This document shows, one piece after another, positions 31,401-39,175 of a DNA stretch of 52,953 nt. Numbering within the stretch: the first letter of the stretch is position 1; each line of letters opens with the position of its first letter. The notes beneath the pieces were generated by a model that was given only the letters and a program-made list of their open reading frames with translations, had not been told where the DNA came from and ran no database searches. The DNA is from Thermaceae bacterium. Its GTDB lineage: Bacteria > Deinococcota > Deinococci > Deinococcales > Marinithermaceae. Both the position numbers and the translations under genes were made by a program. The stretch lies in the NCBI GenBank assembly GCA_015519965.1, contig WIAM01000038.1, forward strand, positions 1-52,953, written 5' to 3'.

Positions 31401-32863
31401 TACACGCCTCCCTCACGGAACTCGATGATGCCCATCATACCCAGATCCTCGTGGTCGAGGATGTGGCAGTGATAGACGGTCTTTCCGGGAAAGTCCTTGA
31501 AGGCGACCCGGATGCGAACCCGCTCGCCGCGACGCACCAAGACCACGTCTTTCCAGGCCCTCACCGTCTCCGGATACCCATTCCGGCTGACGATCTGGAA
31601 AGGGTTGGTGTGGAGGTGGAAGGGGTGGTCCATGACCCCGGCGTTGACGATCTCCCACTCCTCGACCTCACCTAGCCTGACGCTGGTGTCCACGCGCTGG
31701 GGGCTAAAGATCCGGCCGTTAATCATGAACACCATCCCCCGCCCCATCTGCATGCCGTGGCCGAGCACGAAGCGGCGGGTGCGGACCGGGTTTTCCAGGG
31801 GAACGACGGGCAAAAGACGCTCGGGCAGCGGCAGCGCCGGCCGCCGCGCTTCTCCGTAGACGATCTCGGCCAAAACGCGCGTCCCAGCCTGGCGGGTGCC
31901 GCCGAACGCCCCCATGCCGGCGACTCCCCGGTCGTAACCCAGGTCGAGCAGACGGTAGCTCCCAGGATTGCGGTCGCCGCGAATGAGGACCTCGGCCCGC
32001 TCGCCCGGGGCCAGGAGGAGGGTATCGAGCTCCACCGGCTCCGAGAGCGCCCCCCCGTCGGTGGCGATGAGGTAGAGGGGGTGGTTTTCCAGGCGGAGGT
32101 GATAAAAGCGGCTGCTCGAGGCATTGAGCAATCGAAGGCGCAGGAGGCCACCCCGGGGCACCACGAAACGCTCCCTCGCCTTGCCATTCACCGTCACCAC
32201 CGGGCCTTCCCGACCCTGGACGGTGTCCATGGGTGCCGGCGGTGGTACCTGACCTCCCTGGATCGCGAAGTCCTTCAGCACCGCGAAGGCCTCGTTGGCG
32301 GCGGCGACTTCGGGAATCTCGTCGAGCGCCCCCCGCACGATCAAAAGGCCCGAAAGCCCGAGGAATACCTGCTTGGCCACCAAGCCGTGGAGGTGCGGAT
32401 GGTACCAGAAGGTGCCGGCCGGGTGATCGGCCGGAATCTGGAACTCGTAATCCTGGGTCGCCCCGGGGGGCACCTCGAGGAAGATGTTGTCGGCGTTGCC
32501 GCTTGGCGACACGTGCAGGCCGTGAAAATGGAGGTTCGTCGGTTCTTTCAGACGGTTCACGAACCTCAACCGGAGCGTGTCCCCGGCTTTGAGCTCCAGC
32601 CGAGGCCCGGGCACCCGCCCCCCGTAGGCGAAGAGCTGAACCAGCTGACCGGCCACCGTGACCGGGCGCAATCCAGCGTCGAGCTCAACCGTGAGCAGGC
32701 CGTCTTGGCTTTTGATCGCCCCCGGCAGCGTGCCCTGGCCTTGGGCCCGGGCGCCCCGCCCCCAAAGCCCGGCGCCGGCGAGCGCCGCGGCAGCACCGAT
32801 CACCGCGCGGCGGGAAAGCTTCCCGCCGCTCATACCCTTACGTTCGCTGTGTTCCTCAGGCAT
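31400..32863 (-). CDS. Tat-exported multicopper oxidase (laccase/CueO-like)
   Basis: Periplasmic oxidase that can convert Cu(I) to less toxic Cu(II). In the 487-residue form the Tat signal is LSRRAVIGAAAALAGAG (residues 16-32). The copper ligands are HFHGLHVSP (about 112), WYHPHLHGL (about 155), HPFHLHTNPF (about 418) and YHCHILDHEDLGMMG (about 464), i.e. all four His motifs and the type-1 Cys with axial Met. Three cupredoxin domains fit the length. ATG 32863 has GGGGGA upstream and overlaps the cueP stop; ATG 32833 would still keep the twin Arg. The tatAC genes are at 18.3 kb. Confidence 0.95.
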   Translation of the reverse strand: MPEEHSERKGMSGGKLSRRAVIGAAAALAGAGLWGRGARAQGQGTLPGAIKSQDGLLTVELDAGLRPVTVAGQLVQLFAYGGRVPGPRLELKAGDTLRLRFVNRLKEPTNLHFHGLHVSPSGNADNIFLEVPPGATQDYEFQIPADHPAGTFWYHPHLHGLVAKQVFLGLSGLLIVRGALDEIPEVAAANEAFAVLKDFAIQGGQVPPPAPMDTVQGREGPVVTVNGKARERFVVPRGGLLRLRLLNASSSRFYHLRLENHPLYLIATDGGALSEPVELDTLLLAPGERAEVLIRGDRNPGSYRLLDLGYDRGVAGMGAFGGTRQAGTRVLAEIVYGEARRPALPLPERLLPVVPLENPVRTRRFVLGHGMQMGRGMVFMINGRIFSPQRVDTSVRLGEVEEWEIVNAGVMDHPFHLHTNPFQIVSRNGYPETVRAWKDVVLVRRGERVRIRVAFKDFPGKTVYHCHILDHEDLGMMGIIEFREGGV

Positions 32864-33416
32864 CGTTCCCCCGCTTTTCAAGCCTCAGGTTGGTAATGCA
32901 GGTCGGCGCGTTCCCTTCGGTGGTAATGGGGACCGTTCCGATGTAATCGCCCTGCTTGACCTCGAGGCGGTAATTTCTCCCCCTCGGCAACCACAGTTCA
33001 AAAAATCCATTCGCCATTGTCTTGACCTTTCCTTCCCAGAATACATCGCCGTTTTCGTCGATCACCTTCACGGCGAAGGTTTGTTCCGCGAGCTCACCCC
33101 GGCAGCTGGACATGAAATGCACTTCGCATGGGTGGGTGTAGCGCACGTAGGGCGCGACGGCGAGCGCCATCTCGTCTTTCGGCAAAGGCACGCGCTTCGT
33201 TTTCTTGTCCGAGAAGACGAAAACGATCTCCTTGGCGGTGAGGTAGCTCTGGACCCCCTTTGCCTCTTCGGCCCACTGGTTGGCGAGCGCCAGTGCCTCT
33301 TTCGGGGAAAGGCCCTCGAGCTCGCCTCCCTGATCACGCCCGAACCCGCCGAACCCGAGCCAAAGGCCCGCGCCAACCGCCAGAACGCCGAGAACGATCC
33401 ACGATAACCGTCGCAT
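32856..33416 (-). CDS. cueP: CueP-like periplasmic copper-binding protein
   Basis: A 186-residue exported protein with an N-terminal signal/anchor (LSWIVLGVLAVGAGLWLGFG). The CueP signature is THPCEVHFMSSCRGEL (H95, C97, H100, C105), with the third conserved Cys at 173 in APTCITNLRL. In Salmonella CueP is a major periplasmic copper store and supplies other proteins. Here it is the first gene of the oxidase operon. ATG 33416 is six bases after TAGCCT, so the message is likely leaderless. A two-fold TTTACAG repeat with 11-bp period lies in the -35 region, probably the site of the adjacent response regulator. Confidence 0.87.
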   Translation of the reverse strand: MRRLSWIVLGVLAVGAGLWLGFGGFGRDQGGELEGLSPKEALALANQWAEEAKGVQSYLTAKEIVFVFSDKKTKRVPLPKDEMALAVAPYVRYTHPCEVHFMSSCRGELAEQTFAVKVIDENGDVFWEGKVKTMANGFFELWLPRGRNYRLEVKQGDYIGTVPITTEGNAPTCITNLRLEKRGNDA

Positions 33417-33436
33417 GCCTCGAGGCTAGCCCCTTC

Positions 33437-33454
33437 CTGTAAAGCCCCTGTAAA
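33437..33454 (-). promoter_or_regulatory. Direct-repeat response-regulator site of the cueP promoter
   Basis: On the minus strand TTTACAG-GGGC-TTTACAG has an 11-bp period and ends eight bases before the -10 TAGCCT, the class-II position used by OmpR/PhoB-type activators. Similar repeats occur upstream of the SHOCT-regulator genes (35585-35601) and the DUF302 operon (28363-28380). Confidence 0.62.
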
Positions 33455-33467
33455 AACCGGACTCGCC

Positions 33468-34571
33468 CTACGCAAACGGCAGCGTGAAACAAAAGGTGGT
33501 GCCCTTTCCCACTTCGGAAGTGAGCCAGATCCGGCCGCCCATCGCCTCGACCAACCCCTTGGCCACGGTCAAGCCCACTCCAGTGCCCCCCTGGGCCCGG
33601 CTGCGCGCAGGATCGAGGCGAAAAAAGCGCTCAAAAACGCGCTCCTGAAACTCGCGGGGGATGCCGGGGCCGGTGTCGGAAACGCAAAAGCGGGCTCCGG
33701 ACGCATCTTCGCCGAGCGAAAGGATGACCCGCCCCCCGGCGGGGGTGTGGCGGAGGGCATTCCGGATCAGGTTGGCGAGGACCTGCCCCACCCGCTCGGG
33801 GTCGGCCTGAACCGGTGGCAGCGGCTTTTCGGGCAGCTGGAGGTCGAGCTCGACCCCCTTGGCCTCAAAAGCAGGCAGGAAGCGTTCGTAGGCCGCGCGC
33901 AACAGGGCGTCGGCCTCGTAGGGCCGGAGCTCCATCGGCACCGCCCCCGCCTCGACCCGGGACACCATGGAGAGGTCCTCGACCAGCCGGCGCATGGCCT
34001 GCACCTCCCGGGTGATCGCCCGCGCCGCCGCATCCGCCGGCATCACCCCGTCGGCCATCGCCTCGGCATACCCCTGCAAAGCCGCCAGGGGCGTGCGCAG
34101 CTCGTGGGCTACGTTCCCGATGAGCTCCACCCGGGTGCGTTCGATCTTCTCCAGCGCCTCGGCCAGGCGGTTGAAGTGGAGGGCGAGTTCTGAGAGCTCG
34201 TCGTTGCCGAGCACCGGCAGCCGGACGCTGTAGTCTCCCTCCGCCACCTTTCGACTGGCTGTGGCCAGCATCACCGCGGTCTGGGTCAGTTTTCGGCTGA
34301 CGAAAAACGCGATGCCTCCGGCAACCAGCGTGGCGACGGGGAGCGAGGCCAAAAACGCCGAGTTGAGCGTACTCCTAAGCGCCCACTCCAAATCCTTCCT
34401 CAGCGCCTCGGCCATCGGCCCCATGCCCATCATCGCCGAGGCCCCGAGCATGTGAGCGACGTGACCGCGAAAAAACTCCGGCGCGAAGACCTCGACCAAG
34501 AAGGCGAGCGCCAACTCGGCCAGCACCACCACCAGCAGGTAGCTCAAAAGGAGTTTGACGAAGAGTCGCAT
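33468..34571 (-). CDS. Sensor histidine kinase, probably copper-responsive
   Basis: A 367-residue membrane kinase. TM1 is residues 7-29 and TM2 about 75-92, enclosing a short outer loop rich in His and Met (HVAHMLGASAMMGMGPM, residues 37-53), which suggests metal sensing. A HAMP linker (93-145) is followed by the phospho-acceptor His156 in NVAHELRTPLAAL. The ATPase domain holds NLIRNALRHTP, SDTGPGIP and GGTGVGLTVAKGL. It starts on the last base of the response-regulator stop (TGATG). Copper as the signal is inferred from the loop and neighbours. Confidence 0.9.
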   Translation of the reverse strand: MRLFVKLLLSYLLVVVLAELALAFLVEVFAPEFFRGHVAHMLGASAMMGMGPMAEALRKDLEWALRSTLNSAFLASLPVATLVAGGIAFFVSRKLTQTAVMLATASRKVAEGDYSVRLPVLGNDELSELALHFNRLAEALEKIERTRVELIGNVAHELRTPLAALQGYAEAMADGVMPADAAARAITREVQAMRRLVEDLSMVSRVEAGAVPMELRPYEADALLRAAYERFLPAFEAKGVELDLQLPEKPLPPVQADPERVGQVLANLIRNALRHTPAGGRVILSLGEDASGARFCVSDTGPGIPREFQERVFERFFRLDPARSRAQGGTGVGLTVAKGLVEAMGGRIWLTSEVGKGTTFCFTLPFA

Positions 34572-35236
34572 CAGGTCTCTTTGAAACGATACCCGACGCC
34601 CCGGACGGTTTCGATGTAGTGCGGATGCTCAGGATCGTCGCCGAGCTTTTTCCTGAGCGCCGCCACGTGGACGTCAACCACTCGATCGACGCCGAAGAAA
34701 TCCTCCCCCCACACCCGCTCAAGCAGCCGGTCCCGGGAAAAGACCATGCCCGGGTGACGGGCGAGCAGGAGGAGGAGGTCGAACTCAAGCCGCGAGAGGT
34801 GCAGGGGTTCGCCGTGCAAAAAGACCTCCCGCGTGTGGGGCCGAATCACCAGGTCGCCGTAGCGCAGCTCTTCCTTGAGACCGACCCGGCGCAAAAGGGC
34901 CTTCACCCGGGCCACGAGTTCGCGGGGCGAAAACGGCTTTGTCACGTAGTCGTCGGCGCCGAGCTCGAGGCCCCGAACCCGCTCCTCTTCCTCGCCCCGG
35001 GCGGTCAGCATCAGCACCGGAAGCTCGGGGCGCAGCTCGCGCAAGCGCTCGGCCACCGCCCAGCCGTCGAGCTTTGGCAGCATCAGGTCCAGGACCACCA
35101 AGTCGGCCTGGGGCGCGAGTTCGAGCGCCGCTTCACCGTCGTCGGCCTCGAGGAGCTCGTAGCCTTCCCGACTCAAGTAGGCACGGAGAATCTCGCGGAT
35201 CGCGGGATCATCGTCCACGACCAGGACTTTCGCCAT
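34571..35236 (-). CDS. OmpR-family response regulator
   Basis: A 221-residue regulator: receiver domain with VDDDP (8-12), phospho-acceptor Asp50 in LVVLDLMLPKLDG, and the switch Lys100 in YVTKPFSPRE. A C-terminal winged helix follows (LSRLEFDLLLLLARHPGMVF, then VDVHVAALRKKLG and TVRGVGYRF). It is coupled to the kinase gene. The CopR/CusR type is the likely class from its context. The 11-bp-period repeats found in three local promoter regions are its best candidate sites. Confidence 0.94.
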   Translation of the reverse strand: MAKVLVVDDDPAIREILRAYLSREGYELLEADDGEAALELAPQADLVVLDLMLPKLDGWAVAERLRELRPELPVLMLTARGEEEERVRGLELGADDYVTKPFSPRELVARVKALLRRVGLKEELRYGDLVIRPHTREVFLHGEPLHLSRLEFDLLLLLARHPGMVFSRDRLLERVWGEDFFGVDRVVDVHVAALRKKLGDDPEHPHYIETVRGVGYRFKET

Positions 35237-35256
35237 TTCGCCCCCTTTGCAAAGTA

Positions 35257-35286
35257 CCCCGGCGCCCCCCGATGGGGGTGCCGGGG
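35257..35286 (-). terminator. Attenuator-like hairpin between the SHOCT and response-regulator genes
   Basis: CCCCGGC-G-CCCCC and GGGGG-T-GCCGGGG pair around CGAT with one G-T position. It lies 5 bases after the SHOCT stop and 20 before the regulator start, with no T-run. It may reduce read-through so that the SHOCT protein exceeds the regulator. Confidence 0.55.
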
Positions 35287-35291
35287 GAAAC

Positions 35292-35546
35292 TCAAGATTC
35301 CAGATCGCGCTTCATGCGCTCGTAAGTCTCCTTATCGATCTCGCCCCGGGCATAACGCTCGCGCAGGACCTCGAGGGCGCGATCGCTACCGCCCCGGCCA
35401 CCGCCACCGCCTCCGCCGTCACCTCGGGTCATGGCGCGGACCACGGCGTAGACCAGCCAGGCGATCAGGACGAACCACAAAATTCCGAACAAGAGTCCCC
35501 AACCTCCCATTCCGTAACCCCATCCACACCAGGGACAACCCCACAT
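35292..35546 (-). CDS. Membrane-anchored SHOCT protein leading the two-component operon (84 aa)
   Basis: Plan as for the protein at 27718 but with a metal-looking front end: MWGCPWCGWGYGMGGWG carries a CxxC and aromatic/Met residues. A membrane helix follows (LLFGILWFVLIAWLVYAVV), then a seven-Gly linker and a C-terminal SHOCT motif, ALEVLRERYARGEIDKETYE. ATG 35546 is used because GGAGG stands 11 bases upstream; ATG 35555 and GTG 35558 are too close to it. As the first gene before the regulator and kinase it may be an accessory sensor. Function unknown. Confidence 0.78.
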   Translation of the reverse strand: MWGCPWCGWGYGMGGWGLLFGILWFVLIAWLVYAVVRAMTRGDGGGGGGGRGGSDRALEVLRERYARGEIDKETYERMKRDLES

Positions 35547-35584
35547 CACCACCATCACCTCCGACCATTACTTTCGGCCCCTAC

Positions 35585-35601
35585 CGTAAAGATATCGTAA
35601 A
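35585..35601 (-). promoter_or_regulatory. Direct-repeat response-regulator site upstream of the SHOCT-regulator operon
   Basis: CGTAAA-GATAT-CGTAAA on the plus strand (TTTACG-N5-TTTACG on minus) has an 11-bp period. It is flanked by CCTACC and GGTAGG, which form an outer inverted repeat. This suggests autoregulation of the two-component system. Confidence 0.58.
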
Positions 35602-35688
35602 CATTTGGTAGGATACCGGGGTAACTGGACATTACGGTTCCCCAGGTGCCTTTTCTTGGAATGACTTTCGTTTTAACGTAGGAGGGCC

Positions 35689-36192
35689 ATGCCCTCGGGT
35701 AAGGTGCACGAAACCATCAACACCGGATTTCTCGTCGCCCAGGCCGCCGCCTGGCTGGGGGGTGCCCTTGCCCTTCCGGCCCAGGGGGTTTGGAGCTATT
35801 TGGCTGGATTCGCACTCGGCACCTATTTGATCACCCCCGACCTCGACCTCGCGGAGCGCCAGGAGCCGAGGCCACTCAAATGGTGGGGGCCGCTCAAAGT
35901 GCTGTGGTGGCCCTACGGAATGATCTTCAAACATCGAGGCCTCTCGCATTCCTGGGTTCTGGGGCCTTTAAGTCGCATCGCCTATTTGGCAATCCTGGCC
36001 GCGAGCGCTGGCCTCCTGGCCAGGTTCGATCTCCGGGCGCTCATCCTCGAGCATCCCCTCGAGGCCAGCCTTTTCACCCTCGGCTACCTGCTCTCGCAGT
36101 GGATCCATCTGGTCCTCGACCTCTGGACTCAGGAAACGCCGCGGGGCGGCCGGCGAAAAAGGGCCCGCAAGAAATCATCGCTTGGCATCTAA
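35689..36192 (+). CDS. DUF2227 putative metal-binding membrane protein
   Basis: A 167-residue membrane protein recognised from SGKVHETINTGFLVAQ at the N-terminus, the YLITPDLDLAERQEP loop, KHRGLSHSWVLGP, and SQWIHLVLDLWTQE. The His and Asp residues in these four segments (H7, D-x-D, HRxxxH, H-x3-D) form the pattern of YdjM/LexA-regulated-type membrane hydrolases that bind a metal. About four helices. Substrate unknown. GGAGG lies 4 bases before ATG 35689. The gene stands alone between divergent and convergent neighbours. Confidence 0.83.
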   Translation: MPSGKVHETINTGFLVAQAAAWLGGALALPAQGVWSYLAGFALGTYLITPDLDLAERQEPRPLKWWGPLKVLWWPYGMIFKHRGLSHSWVLGPLSRIAYLAILAASAGLLARFDLRALILEHPLEASLFTLGYLLSQWIHLVLDLWTQETPRGGRRKRARKKSSLGI

Positions 36193-36194
36193 AC

Positions 36195-36228
36195 GACCTC
36201 CGCCGTCGCCAAAGCCACGGCAGAGGTC
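36195..36228. repeat. Intergenic hairpin repeat, divergent copy (DUF2227-apgM)
   Basis: GACCTC-C-GCCGT and ACGGC-A-GAGGTC pair around CGCCAAAGCC. It lies between two convergent stop codons and shares the GCCGT-GCC-AAA-GCC-ACGGC core with the copies at 7606, 51450 and 52501. Probably a bidirectional terminator. Confidence 0.55.
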
Positions 36229-36272
36229 CAGGCAAACGACGGCAAACGTTGAAAAAGCTCGCGAGCACTCAC

Positions 36273-37508
36273 TTAGGCGCCGAATTTTTGCAGCTTGCCG
36301 GCATGCGCGAGCAGCAAGGGCAGGAGTTCGGTGCCCCGGAGCTGACCCAAAATGCCCTTTTGCGCCTCATCTTCGGTGAAGCGGCGGGCCGCGTCGTTGC
36401 GGAGATGGGGGCCAAAAATGAGCAGGGGGACCGGGTGCCACGAGTGGGCCTTGAGTACCGCCGGCGTCGAGTGATCCCCGGTAATGGCCACCACGTCGGG
36501 CCCGAGATCGAGGAGCTCAGGCAGGAGGCGGTCGAACATCTCTATGCGCGCCACCTTACCCTCGAAGTCACCGTCCTCACCCTTGGAATCGGTCTTTTTG
36601 AAGTGGAGGTAGAAGAAGTCGAAGGCCTGCCAGTTGGACCGGATCGCCTCGAGCTTGGCCCTGGGCCGGTCGGGGTCGTCTTCCGAAGTGTCGAGGTCAA
36701 GGGCGTGCATGCCCACAAGCTCCGCCACCCCCCGGTACATGGGGTAGCTCGCGATCGCCGCAGGCGTCAGTGACGCGACCTCGCCGAGGGCGGGAAAGTT
36801 GGGCCGCTTCGAGATGCCGCGCAAAAGCACGCCATTGATGACCGGCTCGTCGGCCAGGATCTGCCGAGCCTGGCGTGCGAACGCGTTGAGGATGGCAGCG
36901 GTCCGCCTCGAGGGCTCGTCACCGCCCACCGCCTCGGCCTCTTTGGCCGGCACCCCGGTGACCTGGGGATCGGTATCGGAGACCGCATCCCCCAGGCCTT
37001 CGCCACGGAGCACCACCACGAAACGATGCTCGCTCTCGGTGTGGATCTCAACCGCCACCCCGTCGATCTCGCGAATCGCCTCGCGAAGCCTCGCCACCAC
37101 CCGCCGGTTCTCCTCGGTACTCGGGCGCCCGGCCCGGCGGTCCAGCACCCTTCCCTCCGGATCGAAGGCGGCAAAGTTGCCCCGAGCCGCGACATCGTCG
37201 GGTCCGAGCGGAATGCCGAGCCCCAGCGCCGAAAGAACGCCCCGGCCCACCTGGTATTTCAGGGGGTCATATCCGAAAAGCGCCAGGTGACCGGGCCCCG
37301 AGCCAGGCGCGAGGCCCGGAAAGACCGGCGTATACAGACCAAGCGCGCTACTTTGAGCCAGTCGGTCCAGGTTCGGGGTGCTGGCGGCGGCGAGCTCGGT
37401 GGGACCACCGGGCTCACGCGGCAAACCTCCGACGCCGTCGAGCACGACGAGGAGGATCTTCGAGGGTGTTTTCTTGCTGATCTCCTTGAGATAGGGCAGG
37501 ATGTCCAT
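36273..37508 (-). CDS. apgM: 2,3-bisphosphoglycerate-independent phosphoglycerate mutase, archaeal type
   Basis: Interconverts 3- and 2-phosphoglycerate in glycolysis. The 411-residue protein belongs to the alkaline-phosphatase-like superfamily: ILLVVLDGVGGLP carries the first metal Asp, TELAAASTPNLDRLA the nucleophile segment, SGPGHLALFGYDP the binding loop. Near the end, VVAITGDHSTPAVLKAHSWH holds the second metal cluster (Asp-His and His). The inserted domain (residues about 110-260) includes HRFVVVLRGEGLGDAVSDTDP. The start is ATG 37508. It is divergent from the ModE-like gene with 24 bases between starts. Confidence 0.93.
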   Translation of the reverse strand: MDILPYLKEISKKTPSKILLVVLDGVGGLPREPGGPTELAAASTPNLDRLAQSSALGLYTPVFPGLAPGSGPGHLALFGYDPLKYQVGRGVLSALGLGIPLGPDDVAARGNFAAFDPEGRVLDRRAGRPSTEENRRVVARLREAIREIDGVAVEIHTESEHRFVVVLRGEGLGDAVSDTDPQVTGVPAKEAEAVGGDEPSRRTAAILNAFARQARQILADEPVINGVLLRGISKRPNFPALGEVASLTPAAIASYPMYRGVAELVGMHALDLDTSEDDPDRPRAKLEAIRSNWQAFDFFYLHFKKTDSKGEDGDFEGKVARIEMFDRLLPELLDLGPDVVAITGDHSTPAVLKAHSWHPVPLLIFGPHLRNDAARRFTEDEAQKGILGQLRGTELLPLLLAHAGKLQKFGA

Positions 37509-37532
37509 GCCTCCATTATGCGAAAATAAAGC

Positions 37533-37871
37533 ATGCGCCCGCGCGCAAAGTTCTGGCTGGAAAGCGAAGACGGAACCTACCTAATGGGCCCCCGGACACT
37601 CAGGCTTTTGCTCGCGATCAAGGCCACGGGAAACCTCAAGGCCGCCTCGGCCAAAGCCGGGTTTTCCTACCGCGCGGCCTGGGCCCGGATCCGGGAGGTC
37701 GAAGCGGCGCTCGGCTTTTCCCTGGTCGAAAGCAAAAGCGGCGGCGAAGGCGGCGGCACCACCCGCCTCACCGCAAAGGGAGAGGCGTTCGTCGAGCGCT
37801 TCCAGGCCTTCCTGAGCGCCGCCGAGGCCGGGCTTCAGGCCGCCTTTGAAAAGGCGTTCGGCGTAGACTGA
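37533..37871 (+). CDS. ModE N-terminal-type winged helix DNA-binding protein
   Basis: A 112-residue stand-alone LysR/ModE-type winged helix: GPRTLRLLLAIKATGNLKAA, the recognition helix SYRAAWARIREVEAALGF, and the wing segment GGGTTRLTAKGEAFVERF. The molybdate-binding TOBE domains of full-length ModE are absent, as in many bacteria where the DNA-binding half alone occurs. Control of molybdate or cofactor genes is plausible, as moaC and moeA are in the window, but they are not adjacent. ATG 37533 follows an AT-rich stretch without a clear ribosome site. Confidence 0.85.
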   Translation: MRPRAKFWLESEDGTYLMGPRTLRLLLAIKATGNLKAASAKAGFSYRAAWARIREVEAALGFSLVESKSGGEGGGTTRLTAKGEAFVERFQAFLSAAEAGLQAAFEKAFGVD

Positions 37872-37876
37872 CTGCC

Positions 37877-38359
37877 ATGGAACCGACCCGAGTGCTCTTC
37901 GTGTGCCTCGGCAACATCTGCCGCAGCCCCATGGCGGAGGGCATCTTCCGCAAGCTCATCAAAGAACGCGGTCTAGAGAACGCCTTCGAGGTGGACTCGG
38001 CGGGAACCGGGCCCTGGCACGCCGGGGAGCCCATGGACCCGCGAACCGAGACCGTGCTCAAAAGGCACGGCGCGTATTTCGAGCACCGGGCGCGCCAGAT
38101 CAGACCGGAGGACTTCCAACATTACGACCTCATCCTGGCCGCCGACCGTGAGGTCGAGCGCGACCTGGTGCGCCTGGCAGGCCCGTTCCGGGACAAGGTG
38201 CACCTGATCACCGAACCCTGGGGCCAGGGCGAGATCAACGACCCCTGGGAGGGCGACCTCTGGCTGTTCGAACAAACGTATTTGGAACTCGCCGACCTGG
38301 TGGAGAAGTGGCTGGAACGGCTTTGGCCAGAAAACGATGAAGCCGGAAGAGCTCCTTGA
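37877..38359 (+). CDS. Low-molecular-weight protein-tyrosine-phosphatase family enzyme
   Basis: A 160-residue phosphatase with the CX5R loop at residues 10-17 (CLGNICRS), followed by PMAEGIFRK, and the general acid in DPWEGD near residue 115. ATG 37877 is preceded by TAGACT and seven bases (leaderless). It overlaps the fructosamine-kinase gene by 23 bases. In bacteria such pairs have been linked to protein deglycation, the phosphatase acting on phosphorylated sugar adducts (ribulosamine- or erythrulosamine-5-phosphates) rather than on tyrosine. That role is applied here by context. Confidence 0.92.
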   Translation: MEPTRVLFVCLGNICRSPMAEGIFRKLIKERGLENAFEVDSAGTGPWHAGEPMDPRTETVLKRHGAYFEHRARQIRPEDFQHYDLILAADREVERDLVRLAGPFRDKVHLITEPWGQGEINDPWEGDLWLFEQTYLELADLVEKWLERLWPENDEAGRAP

Positions 38360-39134
38360 GGCCGCACGGCTAAAGGCCCCGTCCCCGGAGCCGATGGGGG
38401 GTGGTGACGTGGCGCGTCTGTGGCGTGCCGGGCCCTACGTGATCAAGACCCACCCCGCGCCCCCACCCGGCATGTTCCCGGCGGAAGCCGAAGGGCTCCG
38501 AGCCCTTCGCAAGGCGGGTATTCTCACCCCCGACGTCCTCTGGGCCGGCGAGGCGGGGCTCGTGCTCACCTACCTGCCTCCCGGCAAGTCGGACTGGTGG
38601 CCGGAGCTTGCGGAAATGCTGGCCCGCCTTCACAAAACCCGAAAGGAGCGTTACGGGTGGTCCAAACCGGTGTATCTGGGCACCTTCCCGCTGCCCCCGG
38701 GCGAGCACGGGGCGTGGGGTGAGTACTTCGTGAATTTCCGTCTTAAACCCCTGCTCGAGGCCACCTGGAGCCAGCTCGGGCCCACCGGAAAGGACCTCGA
38801 ACGCGTCCTCGCCCGCTACATACCCCCGACCGAAGGTCCAACACTGATTCACGGCGACCTCTGGCACGGCAACGTGCTGATGAGCACCCAAGGTCCGGCC
38901 CTCATCGACCCCTCGGTCTGGGTCGGGGAACGGGGGGTGGACCTGGCGATGATGCAGCTCTTTGGCGGCTTTCCCCCGCCTTTTTGGGAACACTACGAGA
39001 CGTTCTTCCCCATTCCCACCGAGGTTCGCGAGGCCCTCCCCTACTACCAGCTCTACTTCCTCCTGGTCCATGTCCATTTTTTCGGCCCCGCCTACCTCTC
39101 GGGTATCCAAAGGGTCTTGCGCATCTACGGGTAA
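38337..39134 (+). CDS. Fructosamine/ketosamine kinase family protein
   Basis: Phosphorylates sugar adducts on protein amines so that they fall off. The 265-residue kinase has the aminoglycoside-kinase fold: Lys in GPYVIKTHP, catalytic HGDLWHGNVL (about 179), metal Asp in ALIDPSVWVGERGVDLAMM, with FGGFPPPFWEHYE afterwards. The WGEYFVNFRLKPLL segment is typical of the family. Bacterial members prefer ribulosamines and erythrulosamines. It overlaps the phosphatase gene, and a strong palindrome closes the unit directly after the stop. Confidence 0.9.
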   Translation: MKPEELLEAARLKAPSPEPMGGGDVARLWRAGPYVIKTHPAPPPGMFPAEAEGLRALRKAGILTPDVLWAGEAGLVLTYLPPGKSDWWPELAEMLARLHKTRKERYGWSKPVYLGTFPLPPGEHGAWGEYFVNFRLKPLLEATWSQLGPTGKDLERVLARYIPPTEGPTLIHGDLWHGNVLMSTQGPALIDPSVWVGERGVDLAMMQLFGGFPPPFWEHYETFFPIPTEVREALPYYQLYFLLVHVHFFGPAYLSGIQRVLRIYG

Positions 39135-39160
39135 AGCCCGGCCCGCGCGGGCCGGGCTTT
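39133..39160. terminator. Bidirectional terminator, perfect 28-base palindrome
   Basis: AAAGCCCGGCCCGC is followed immediately by its exact complement GCGGGCCGGGCTTT. It begins with the stop codon of the kinase gene and lies 15 bases from the convergent lipoprotein stop, ending in TTT on both strands. Confidence 0.85.
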
Positions 39161-39175
39161 GAGAGGGTTTTCCCG

